The position numbers and the translations under genes were made by a program. The notes beneath the pieces are model-generated. The model searched no databases. It saw only the letters and a list, made by a program, of their open reading frames with translations, and was not told the DNA's origin. Source: Clostridia bacterium (GTDB lineage Bacteria; Bacillota; Clostridia; Oscillospirales; Oscillospiraceae). Taken from it: 14,344 nucleotides of DNA. This document shows positions 5,639 through 12,630 of this stretch, in pieces (the first letter of the stretch is position 1; every line of letters starts with the position of its first letter). The stretch is from contig JAGKTU010000054.1 of NCBI GenBank assembly GCA_021153265.1, positions 1 through 14,344 of the forward strand, read 5' to 3'.

Positions 5639-7921
5639 TTATTTGAATTCCACCTCATAGTTACGATAGAACTCGCCGTCGATATACAGCTCATAGGTCT
5701 GTTTTCCCGTTCCGGTCAGCCGGATGGAGAAGGTGGTGGTTCCGGGAAGGATCTGGGATGCCTCCTGCACCTCCGAACCGTTATAATAAATGCTCAATAC
5801 ATAAGCCCCATCCCGTTTAGGCAGCGGAATCGACACCGTTTTCGTAATTTCCTGCGGTTGTTCAGGTTCCTCCGGTGTTGTTGTCTCCTCGGTATTTTCC
5901 TTAGGTCCCTGAGAAATCGTCAGCACGATCTCCGTGGTCACATCGATCTCCGTCTTCGAGGTCACCGATTGCTTGATCACCTCATCCACCGGCTTATCGC
6001 TTTCCACATACTTGGTCTTCACATTCTTAAATCCGGCATCGTCCAGTTTTTCCTTGGCCACATTCAGCTTCAATCCCACCACATTGGGCATTGTCGCCTT
6101 TTGTCCCTGAGAAACCGTCAGAATGATTTCCGTCGTCACGTCAATCTCGGTATTGTATGCCACAGATTGTTCCAAGACCACATCCATATCCTTGTCGCTT
6201 TCCACGTACTCGGTCTTCACATTCTTAAATCCGGCATCCTCCAGCACTTTCCGCGCGCGCTCCAGCTTTAAATCCTCCACCAAAGGCATCTTCGCCTTCT
6301 GGATCACGGGGCCTTTGCTGATATAAACATGTACCGTCTGACCGGCCTTCAGTTCCGTACCTTCCGCAGGATCTGTCCGAATGACCCGGCCTTCCTCCAC
6401 TTCGTCATGGAACTCTTCGTGAACCAGCGGATTCATTTTTTCTCCCCGGAGCCAAATCATGGCATCATCCTTCGTCTGACCAATCAGATTCGGCATAGGC
6501 ACGATCGGCGGTTCCTCACCCATGCTGACGGTAACCTTGATCACCGCGCCCTTAACAACCTGACTGCCGCTGGGGGGATTTTGGTCAAAGATCGTACCCT
6601 TGGGGTAATCTGCGTTATAGGTATGCTCCGCCTTGATGATCAGATTATCGATGGTCATACCCGAATAGTAGGTCTGCCCCAACAGGTTCGGCACCTCAAC
6701 CATATCCCTGCGGAACAAGCCTCCGCTCATCAGCGCGATCAGGAAAATCAGAATCGCAACCGCCGCGACTGCACTGCAAGTGACAATCGCAATTGTGGTA
6801 GCTCGGCTTTTCTCTTCCGCTTTCTGAATATCCCGCCGGTTTTTGCCCGGAACATTTCCGGTATTCCGTGAAACAGCACCTCTCTGCCCGGTGGGGTTAT
6901 TCCTTCTCTGCCGCACCGCAGCCGCCGTGGCCGCGCCGGCTGTTCTGGACGGGCCGCTTTGGCCGGAACTCCCTTCCGCTCTGCGGCCAGCCACACGCTC
7001 TGCTGTGGTTCGTCCGGCCGCACCTGCTGCCGCAGCGGTTCCGGTGGCATTTCCGGCAGTTTTGACGCCGCCGTAGGGGAACAGGATCATGGGATTCTTT
7101 CGGAACTCTTCCATATCCTTCAGCATCTCTCCGGCAGAGGAATACCGGTTTTTGGTATCCAGCGCCATGCCCTTCATGATGATCTGCTCCATGCCGCCGG
7201 GAATGTTGGGATTTAAGGTAGAGGGCATCCGGGCGCCGCCGTTGATGTGCTGGATTGCCACCGCCACGGGGGATTCTCCGTCATAGGGCGGACGGCCCGT
7301 CATCATTTCATACATCACAACGCCCAGGGAATACAAGTCGCTGCGGTTGTCCACCCAGCCGCCCTTGGCCTGTTCCGGGGAAATGTAATGCACGGAACCC
7401 AAAGCCTCTTTGGTCAGGGTATTGGTCTTGCTCATGACCCGGGCGATACCGAAGTCCATGACCTTGACGGAGCCGTTTTTCAGCACCATCACATTGTGGG
7501 GCTTGATATCCCGGTGGACGATACCCCGGCTGTGGGCATGTTCCAAACCCTTGGCGATCTGCATAGCAAAGTGCAGAGTCTCCTTCCAGTTCAGTACGCC
7601 CTTCTTCTCCATATATTGCTTCAGGGAAATGCCGTCGATCAACTCCATAACAATGAAATTGGCAGCATTGGTGGAAGAAACATCGTACACCTGCACGATG
7701 TTGGGGTGGCTGAGCATAGCCACCGCCTCGCCCTCGGCATTGAACCGGCGGCGGAACTCCTCATCCCTGGAGAATTCATCTTTTAATATCTTGATCGCAA
7801 CCAATCGGTTTAAGCGATGGCAGCGAGCTTTATATACAACGGCCATGCCGCCGGTTCCGAGTACGTCCAGTATCTCGTACCGGTTGTCCAGCAGCCGCCC
7901 AATATATTGATCCATATGCAA
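5639..7921 (-). CDS. prkC: Membrane Ser/Thr protein kinase with four PASTA repeats (PrkC/Stk type)
   Basis: PrkC-type kinases sense muropeptides or lipid II through extracellular PASTA domains and phosphorylate cell-wall, division and translation proteins. The 760-aa product has a Hanks kinase at about 15-275: P-loop GTGGMA (22-27), K44, HRDIKPHN (137-144), DFG (157-159), a Thr-rich activation loop (T166, T168, T170) and SPEQ (181-184). A low-complexity Ala/Gly/Arg/Thr linker (about 288-372) leads to one membrane helix (about 374-399), PASTA repeats at about 406-468, 475-537, 545-606 and 611-672, an acidic Thr/Pro/Glu stretch, and a beta-rich end domain (690-760). Start: a TTG at 7921 is 8 nt from the AAAGGAG site; the ATG at 7915 (MDQYIG) is 14 nt away. 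Either is possible. The phosphatase gene ends 27 nt upstream. Confidence 0.96.
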   Translation of the reverse strand: MHMDQYIGRLLDNRYEILDVLGTGGMAVVYKARCHRLNRLVAIKILKDEFSRDEEFRRRFNAEGEAVAMLSHPNIVQVYDVSSTNAANFIVMELIDGISLKQYMEKKGVLNWKETLHFAMQIAKGLEHAHSRGIVHRDIKPHNVMVLKNGSVKVMDFGIARVMSKTNTLTKEALGSVHYISPEQAKGGWVDNRSDLYSLGVVMYEMMTGRPPYDGESPVAVAIQHINGGARMPSTLNPNIPGGMEQIIMKGMALDTKNRYSSAGEMLKDMEEFRKNPMILFPYGGVKTAGNATGTAAAAGAAGRTTAERVAGRRAEGSSGQSGPSRTAGAATAAAVRQRRNNPTGQRGAVSRNTGNVPGKNRRDIQKAEEKSRATTIAIVTCSAVAAVAILIFLIALMSGGLFRRDMVEVPNLLGQTYYSGMTIDNLIIKAEHTYNADYPKGTIFDQNPPSGSQVVKGAVIKVTVSMGEEPPIVPMPNLIGQTKDDAMIWLRGEKMNPLVHEEFHDEVEEGRVIRTDPAEGTELKAGQTVHVYISKGPVIQKAKMPLVEDLKLERARKVLEDAGFKNVKTEYVESDKDMDVVLEQSVAYNTEIDVTTEIILTVSQGQKATMPNVVGLKLNVAKEKLDDAGFKNVKTKYVESDKPVDEVIKQSVTSKTEIDVTTEIVLTISQGPKENTEETTTPEEPEQPQEITKTVSIPLPKRDGAYVLSIYYNGSEVQEASQILPGTTTFSIRLTGTGKQTYELYIDGEFYRNYEVEFK
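5906..6289 (-). repeat. Duplicated PASTA-coding units 3 and 4 in prkC
   Basis: PASTA 3 is encoded at 6104-6289 and PASTA 4 at 5906-6091, a period of 198 bp. By hand count the two share about 42 of 62 residues, with long identical runs such as DAGFKNVKT, YVESDK and TEIDVTTEI. Repeats 1 and 2 do not resemble them this closely. The DNA is also alike over the FKNVKT part (about 6006-6044 against 6204-6242). This suggests a fairly recent internal duplication that lengthened the stalk. Confidence 0.85.
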
Positions 7922-7948
7922 CTAAGTAGCTCCTTTCGCTGCTGTGAC

Positions 7949-8680
7949 TCAAATCATGACCAGAACACTGGTAACATTGTCCGGCGCGCCGCGGTTCTTC
8001 GCGATATTCAGCAGTCGCTGGCAGCAATGCTGCTTTTTCACGCCGTGGACGACTTCAAAGAGGATTTCCTGATCGTCCATCAAATTGGAAAGGCCATCGG
8101 AGCAAAGCAGCACATAGTCGCCCTTTGCCACCTCGATGTGAAAAAGATCGCACATGACCATCGGTTCGGTACCGATGGCCCGGGTGATCAGGTTTTTACC
8201 CGGATAAGTACGGGCCATTTCGGGAGTCAGTTCACCCCGATCCACCATCATCTGAACCAGAGAATGATCCTTGGTGACCTGGCGGATGCCGTCAGAATTG
8301 ATATTATAGGCGCGGCTGTCACCCACATTGACGATGGTCGCCTTCCTGCTGCGGATCAGCACGGCGACCAACGTAGTACCCATGCCCTCAAATTCCGGGA
8401 ACTGCTGGGACTGATCAAACACCGTAAAGTTCGCCAGTTTGACTGCGCTCTTCAGCATCTGGTCGATTCTTTCCTGATCCATGGTGCTGACCCAATTGCG
8501 CCGCACTTCCTCCACGAACACATCCGTGGCCAAGGTGCTGGCCACATTGCCGGACTTGGCGCCGCCCATGCCGTCGCAGACGATGCACAGCATACTGCTG
8601 CGATCTAACCGCTCAATATGAAAAGCATCCTGGTTCTGCGCACGCTTGCAGCCGGGATCCGTTAAGCCCCAACTTTGCAT
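7949..8680 (-). CDS. prpC: PPM/PP2C-family Ser/Thr phosphatase (PrpC/Stp type)
   Basis: This is the cytoplasmic, Mn/Mg-dependent phosphatase that reverses phosphorylation by the PASTA kinase encoded next. The 243-aa length is typical of the bacterial single-domain form. Family motifs are all present: RAQNQD with D18, DGMGG (36-40, metal-binding D36), GTT (101-103), GDSRAY (120-125), DHS (138-140), SDGL with metal-binding D195, and DN (234-235). No membrane segment is seen. The ATG at 8680 has GGAGGGAG about 9 nt upstream. It lies 24 nt after rlmN and 27 nt before prkC, the usual phosphatase-then-kinase order in Firmicutes. Confidence 0.96.
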   Translation of the reverse strand: MQSWGLTDPGCKRAQNQDAFHIERLDRSSMLCIVCDGMGGAKSGNVASTLATDVFVEEVRRNWVSTMDQERIDQMLKSAVKLANFTVFDQSQQFPEFEGMGTTLVAVLIRSRKATIVNVGDSRAYNINSDGIRQVTKDHSLVQMMVDRGELTPEMARTYPGKNLITRAIGTEPMVMCDLFHIEVAKGDYVLLCSDGLSNLMDDQEILFEVVHGVKKQHCCQRLLNIAKNRGAPDNVTSVLVMI

Positions 8681-8704
8681 AAGGCGTCACTCCCTCCGTA
8701 AAAG

Positions 8705-9733
8705 TTAATGATTCTCTTTCGTATATTTTCTTCTGAGCTGACCGCAGGAGGCGTCGATGTCGCCGCCCAGAGTCCGCCGTACCGTAGCGGTGATGCCGCC
8801 GTCCTCCAGAATCTTCTGGAATTTCGCCACCGCAGCCTTGGAGCTGGGTTTTAAGGGACTTTCCTCCACATGGTTCAGCGGAATCAGATTGAAGTGGGCG
8901 GGCAGGCCCTTCAGCCGCCGCAGCAGTTCCTTCGCATCCTGTTCCCGGTCATTGACGCCGTCGATCATAGCGTACTCAAAGTGAATTCTGCGGCTGGTGG
9001 CATCGTAGTACCGCCGACAAGCAGCCAGCAGCACGTCCATGGGGTAAGCCTTGTTCACCGGCATGATCTTGTCCCGAATCTCGTCGTTAGGACCGTGCAG
9101 AGAGATCGCCAGCGCGATCTGCAGCTTCCGCTTGGCCAGTTCGTCAATCTTCGGCACCAGACCGCAGGTGGACAGGCTGATGTGGCGCATAGAGATGTTC
9201 ATGCCTTCGGGGCTGTTCACCAGTTCCAGAAAGCGCAGGACATTCTCAAAGTTATCCAGAGGTTCTCCGATACCCATCAGCACGATCCGGGAAATAGGCA
9301 AGTCAGAGTCGATCTGGGTAAACAGCACCTCATCCAGCATTTCGTACGGCTCCAGCCGACGCACCAGACCACCGATGGTGGATGCGCAGAAGGCGCAGCC
9401 CATCCGGCAGCCCACCTCCGTGGAGATACAGACGGTATTGCCGTAGTTGTAGCGCATGAGGACAGTCTCCACGCAGTTGCCGTCCGACAGCTCCCACAGA
9501 TACTTTATGGTGCCATCCCGGGAAGATTCCTGTTTTCTGACCACCTTGGGTGCGCGGATGGGATATTTCTCCGCCAGCACATCCCGGAAGGCTTTGGGCA
9601 GATTGGTCATCTCCTCGTAGCTTCGGACGCCCTTATGGAGCCAAGTGTAGACCTGTTTTCCGCGGAAAGCAGGCTGTCCCAGCTCTTTTATGGCCGCCGT
9701 CACTTCCGGCAGCGTCATGGATTTTATGTTCAT
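8705..9733 (-). CDS. rlmN: Dual-specificity 23S rRNA A2503 / tRNA A37 C2-methyltransferase RlmN (radical SAM)
   Basis: RlmN methylates C2 of A2503 in 23S rRNA, and of A37 in some tRNAs, by a radical-SAM ping-pong mechanism. The 342-aa length fits. The [4Fe-4S] motif CRMGCAFC gives C109, C113 and C116. The two mechanism cysteines are present: C102 (seven before the cluster) and C330 (in DASCGQLR, the methyl-carrying position). GIGEPLDN (154-161) is the SAM-contacting GGEP-like motif. The resistance homologue Cfr is less likely given the typical RlmN N-domain and chromosomal context, though the two families are similar. The ATG at 9733 has AGAGG 7 nt upstream. A 160-nt gap separates it from rsmB. 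Confidence 0.95.
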   Translation of the reverse strand: MNIKSMTLPEVTAAIKELGQPAFRGKQVYTWLHKGVRSYEEMTNLPKAFRDVLAEKYPIRAPKVVRKQESSRDGTIKYLWELSDGNCVETVLMRYNYGNTVCISTEVGCRMGCAFCASTIGGLVRRLEPYEMLDEVLFTQIDSDLPISRIVLMGIGEPLDNFENVLRFLELVNSPEGMNISMRHISLSTCGLVPKIDELAKRKLQIALAISLHGPNDEIRDKIMPVNKAYPMDVLLAACRRYYDATSRRIHFEYAMIDGVNDREQDAKELLRRLKGLPAHFNLIPLNHVEESPLKPSSKAAVAKFQKILEDGGITATVRRTLGGDIDASCGQLRRKYTKENH

Positions 9734-9797
9734 AAGGGCACCTCTGAAAACGATTTTCTAGCACTGGCCGAGGGATTTCGGCTCATATTTTGTGTAA

Positions 9798-9826
9798 AAA
9801 ATACAGGAATACTGGATGTATTTCAA
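9798..9826 (-). promoter_or_regulatory. Candidate internal promoter ahead of rlmN
   Basis: On the minus strand, TTGAAA (9821-9826; five of six against TTGACA) is followed by 17 bp and TATTTT (9798-9803; four of six against TATAAT). It lies in the 160-nt rsmB-rlmN gap, an AT-rich patch in a GC-rich run of genes, about 65 bp before the rlmN ATG. A small GCCGA/UCGGC hairpin lies between it and rlmN. It could drive rlmN-prpC-prkC-rsgA separately from priA-rsmB. Confidence 0.4.
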
Positions 9827-9893
9827 AATTTTTATAAGCAAAAGATGGGATGAAAGAGCCGGTCAGAGCAGAAAATCGGGCTTCAGAGTTGCC

Positions 9894-11210
9894 CTAAATT
9901 TTCCTCCGCAGCCTTGCGATGAAGAATCCGTCGGTGTCGTACTCACCCGGCACCAACGCCAGCATACCACTTTCATTTTTCGGGAAAACCGCCGGCAGTT
10001 CCAGCTTTTCCAAGCAGAAATCCGGAGAAACCTTCAGAAATTTCTCCACCACGCCCTCGTTTTCCCGGCGAACCAGCGTGCAGGTCGAATAGATCAGCAC
10101 ACCGCCCGGTTTGACCATTTTTGCCTGTGCCTTCAGGATCTGCAATTGCAGCTGGGGCAGGTCTTTCATGGTATCCGGGTCCTTGTATCGGATGTCGGGC
10201 TTTTTGCGAATGATGCCGTAGCCGGAGCAGGGCACATCCACGATCACCGCATCCATTTTTTCTTCCCATTGGGGTACATCCAAAGAAGCATCCCGGCAGG
10301 AAACCTGAATATTGGGGAATTCCAGCCGTTCCGCACCCTTGCGGATCAGGGCAACTTTGTGTTCATACAAATCAGAAGAGAAGATTTCGCCCTTTCCCTT
10401 CATAGCCACCGCCGCCGCGAAACTCTTTCCACCGGGTGCGGCGCAGCAATCCACCACTTTGATGTCCGCTTCCGGAAGCTGGGCGCACATCACGCTGAGT
10501 CTCGCCGCCGGGTCCTGTACGTAGAACAGTCCCTCCCGGAAGGCGCTCAGCTGTTCCAGTGCACCGGTGCTTCCCAGCACCAGGCAATCGGGCATCCAGC
10601 CATGGGGCTGAGCGGTTACGCCTTCGCTTTCCAGCCGCTTCACCAGTTCTTCCCCGGTGGTCTTGCAGGTGTTCACCTGCACCACCGTCTGAGGTGCGGC
10701 ATTGTTGGCGGTTAGCATCTTCTCCAGGCGATTTTCGCCCACATAGCTTTTCAGCAACGCCAGCAGGTTTGCCGGGTGACTGTATTGATCCTCCAAAGAG
10801 GTGGGTTCTTCCAGAGAATCGGCACTCCGCAGAGCATTTCGCAGCACCGCATTCACCAGTCCCGGAGCATTTTTCTGCTTGGGACAGTATTTTTTCGCCA
10901 GCGCCACGGACTCATTTACCGCCGCGGACTGGGGAATTTTGTCCATCTCCCGAATCTGGTACAATCCTAAATGGAGAACATCCCGAACCACTGGGTGCAG
11001 ATCCCGCAGCTTGCCGGTCAGCAGCTGTTTGAGATAAAAATCCAGCTTCATTCGGTTCTGCACCACGCCGTAGCACAGCCGGGTGGCGAGTGCCGCGTCC
11101 CGTCCGTCCAGCCGATCCCGGTGGATATACTCTTTTAATACGCCGTTGGACCATGCTCCGTCCTTCCGGCAGGCGATCAGCGCATTCAGCGCAGTTTCTC
11201 TCGCGCCCAT
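9894..11210 (-). CDS. rsmB: 16S rRNA (cytosine-967-C5)-methyltransferase RsmB (Sun/Fmu)
   Basis: RsmB makes m5C967 in 16S rRNA from S-adenosylmethionine. The 438-aa protein joins an N-terminal NusB-like RNA-binding domain (about 1-130; it contains the VVRDVLHLGLYQI and NAVLRNALR helices) to a Rossmann methyltransferase. The SAM motif is DCCAAPGGKS (254-263), motif IV is DVPCSG (325-330, C328) and motif VI is STCT (375-378, catalytic C377). The ATG at 11210 follows the fmt TAA with no gap, and only a weak GGA precedes it, so translation is likely coupled to fmt. A weak GGGC/GCCC hairpin with UUUU follows the stop, too poor to call a terminator. Confidence 0.96.
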   Translation of the reverse strand: MGARETALNALIACRKDGAWSNGVLKEYIHRDRLDGRDAALATRLCYGVVQNRMKLDFYLKQLLTGKLRDLHPVVRDVLHLGLYQIREMDKIPQSAAVNESVALAKKYCPKQKNAPGLVNAVLRNALRSADSLEEPTSLEDQYSHPANLLALLKSYVGENRLEKMLTANNAAPQTVVQVNTCKTTGEELVKRLESEGVTAQPHGWMPDCLVLGSTGALEQLSAFREGLFYVQDPAARLSVMCAQLPEADIKVVDCCAAPGGKSFAAAVAMKGKGEIFSSDLYEHKVALIRKGAERLEFPNIQVSCRDASLDVPQWEEKMDAVIVDVPCSGYGIIRKKPDIRYKDPDTMKDLPQLQLQILKAQAKMVKPGGVLIYSTCTLVRRENEGVVEKFLKVSPDFCLEKLELPAVFPKNESGMLALVPGEYDTDGFFIARLRRKI

Positions 11211-12119
11211 TTACATTTCCAGCGGATGACCCCGGAAATAATCAGGCGCTGCCATGCGCTTGCCACCCTCAGCCTGCAGGCTGCGGATCTCCACCGCACC
11301 CTCGCCGCAGGCGATCACGAGGCCCGTCTTGGTCAAACCCAGAATCTGTCCCGGCTCACCCTCGCCATCGACCACAGCGGTGGCGTGCACCTTAAACTTC
11401 TTTCCCTGCAGCTCCATGGTTGCCACGGGCCAGGGGTGCAGACCCCGGACATGGTTATGCACCTGCCGGGCAGTTCTGGTAAAGTCAATGGGACACATGG
11501 CCTTGTCCAGCATGGGCGCGAAGGTAACTTCGTCCTCATTCTGAGCCGTTCCGGCCACATCACCGGTTTCAAATCGGGTCAGCACACTGCTCAGCAGATC
11601 GGCACCCAGCACCGCCAGCCGATCCAGCAGCTCGCCTGCCGTTTCGTTCTCGCCGATGGGGGTCTTGGCCACATCGATGATGTCGCCAGCATCCATTTTC
11701 AGCGCCATATGCTGCGCGGTGACACCGGTCTCCTTAAGGCCGTCCAGCACCGCCCACTGATAAGGGGCGGAACCACGATACTGAGGCAGCAGACTGGCAT
11801 GGATATTGACACAGCCCTTGGTCGGCACATCCAGCACCTTCTGGGGCAGGATCCGGCCATAGGCCACCACGGCACAGACATCGGGCTTCAGTTCCCGAAG
11901 CTGCTCCACAGTCTCCTCATCCCGGAAATTCTCCGGCTGGAACACAGGGATTCCAGCTGCAAGAGCCACTTCCTTCACGGGAGAGAACACCATTTTCATG
12001 CCCCGGCCCTTGGGACGGTCGGGCTGGGTGTGCACGCCCACCACCTCAAAGCCGTCTGCCAGAATCTTCTTCAAACAGGTCGCCGCGATATCCGGCGTTC
12101 CCATAAATACTACTCTCAA
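11211..12119 (-). CDS. fmt: Methionyl-tRNA formyltransferase
   Basis: Fmt formylates Met-tRNA(fMet) with 10-formyl-tetrahydrofolate to make the initiator tRNA. It is read here as 302 aa, starting at a TTG (12119), because this gives the standard N-terminus MRVVFMGTPD and lies 6 nt after GGAGGG (12126-12131). The frame runs to another TTG at 12140, but that would include the ribosome site and overlap def. Catalytic residues are present: N105 and H107 in NIHASLLP, and D143 in MDAGD, with the basic loop RPKGRGMKM near 35-43. The C-terminal OB domain ends in a HPLEM tail. def precedes it by 17 nt, pairing formylation with deformylation. Confidence 0.95.
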   Translation of the reverse strand: MRVVFMGTPDIAATCLKKILADGFEVVGVHTQPDRPKGRGMKMVFSPVKEVALAAGIPVFQPENFRDEETVEQLRELKPDVCAVVAYGRILPQKVLDVPTKGCVNIHASLLPQYRGSAPYQWAVLDGLKETGVTAQHMALKMDAGDIIDVAKTPIGENETAGELLDRLAVLGADLLSSVLTRFETGDVAGTAQNEDEVTFAPMLDKAMCPIDFTRTARQVHNHVRGLHPWPVATMELQGKKFKVHATAVVDGEGEPGQILGLTKTGLVIACGEGAVEIRSLQAEGGKRMAAPDYFRGHPLEM

Positions 12120-12136
12120 ACTTATCCCTCCGGGAA

Positions 12137-12613
12137 TCAATCCTCGTCGTACTGCAGCTCGTCCTCGGTCAGCCAGCGCTCCATGACCTCGGTGTAGATG
12201 ATGCCGTCCAGATGGTCCAGCTCATGGCAGAAGCAGCGGCCAATCAGTTCCTCGCCCTCGGCTTCAAACCAATTGCCGTCCCGGTCCTGAGCGCGAACCT
12301 TGGCATAGTAAGGGCGCTTCACCAGACCGTACTTACCGGGAACGCTGAGGCAGCCCTCGGGGCCGACCTGCTCGCCGTCGGTCTCCAGCATGGTGGGGTT
12401 CACCAGCTCCACGATCTCGTCGCCCACATCCACCACCACGACCCGGCGCAGAATGCCGATCTGCGGTGCAGCCAGACCCACGCCGCCGGAATCCAGCAGG
12501 GTGTCGCGCATATCGTCCAGCAGCTTGTGCAGCCGCTGGTCAAACTTTTCCACCGGTCTGCACACTTTGTGCAGCGCCGGATCTTTATCTGTCAGGATCT
12601 TTCTCAAACCCAT
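12137..12613 (-). CDS. def: Peptide deformylase
   Basis: Def removes the N-formyl group from nascent proteins. The 158-aa length is normal for the family. The three hallmark motifs are intact: GVGLAAPQIG (44-53), EGCLSVPG with metal ligand C88, and HELDH (130-134) with ligands H130 and H134 and catalytic E131. The C-terminus is acidic (TEDELQYDED). The ATG at 12613 has GAGGG 7 nt upstream. It lies 17 nt after priA and 17 nt before the preferred fmt start. The priA-def-fmt order is widely conserved. Confidence 0.97.
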   Translation of the reverse strand: MGLRKILTDKDPALHKVCRPVEKFDQRLHKLLDDMRDTLLDSGGVGLAAPQIGILRRVVVVDVGDEIVELVNPTMLETDGEQVGPEGCLSVPGKYGLVKRPYYAKVRAQDRDGNWFEAEGEELIGRCFCHELDHLDGIIYTEVMERWLTEDELQYDED

Positions 12614-12630
12614 AATCTTTCCCTCTTTCT

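Noticed and set aside
8705..9733. Cfr-type antibiotic-resistance methyltransferase
   Set aside because: Housekeeping context and RlmN-like N-domain and length fit RlmN better; nothing specific to Cfr was seen.
8870..9853. 327-codon plus-strand frame opposite rlmN
   Set aside because: Antisense to an intact, well-recognised gene; rich in His/Gln/Arg as expected from reversed codons.
9871..9893. Terminator after rsmB
   Set aside because: Only a 4-bp GGGC/GCCC stem with a 9-nt loop and an interrupted U-tract; too weak to call.
11226..12197. 323-codon plus-strand frame opposite fmt
   Set aside because: Shadow of fmt with no credible domain.
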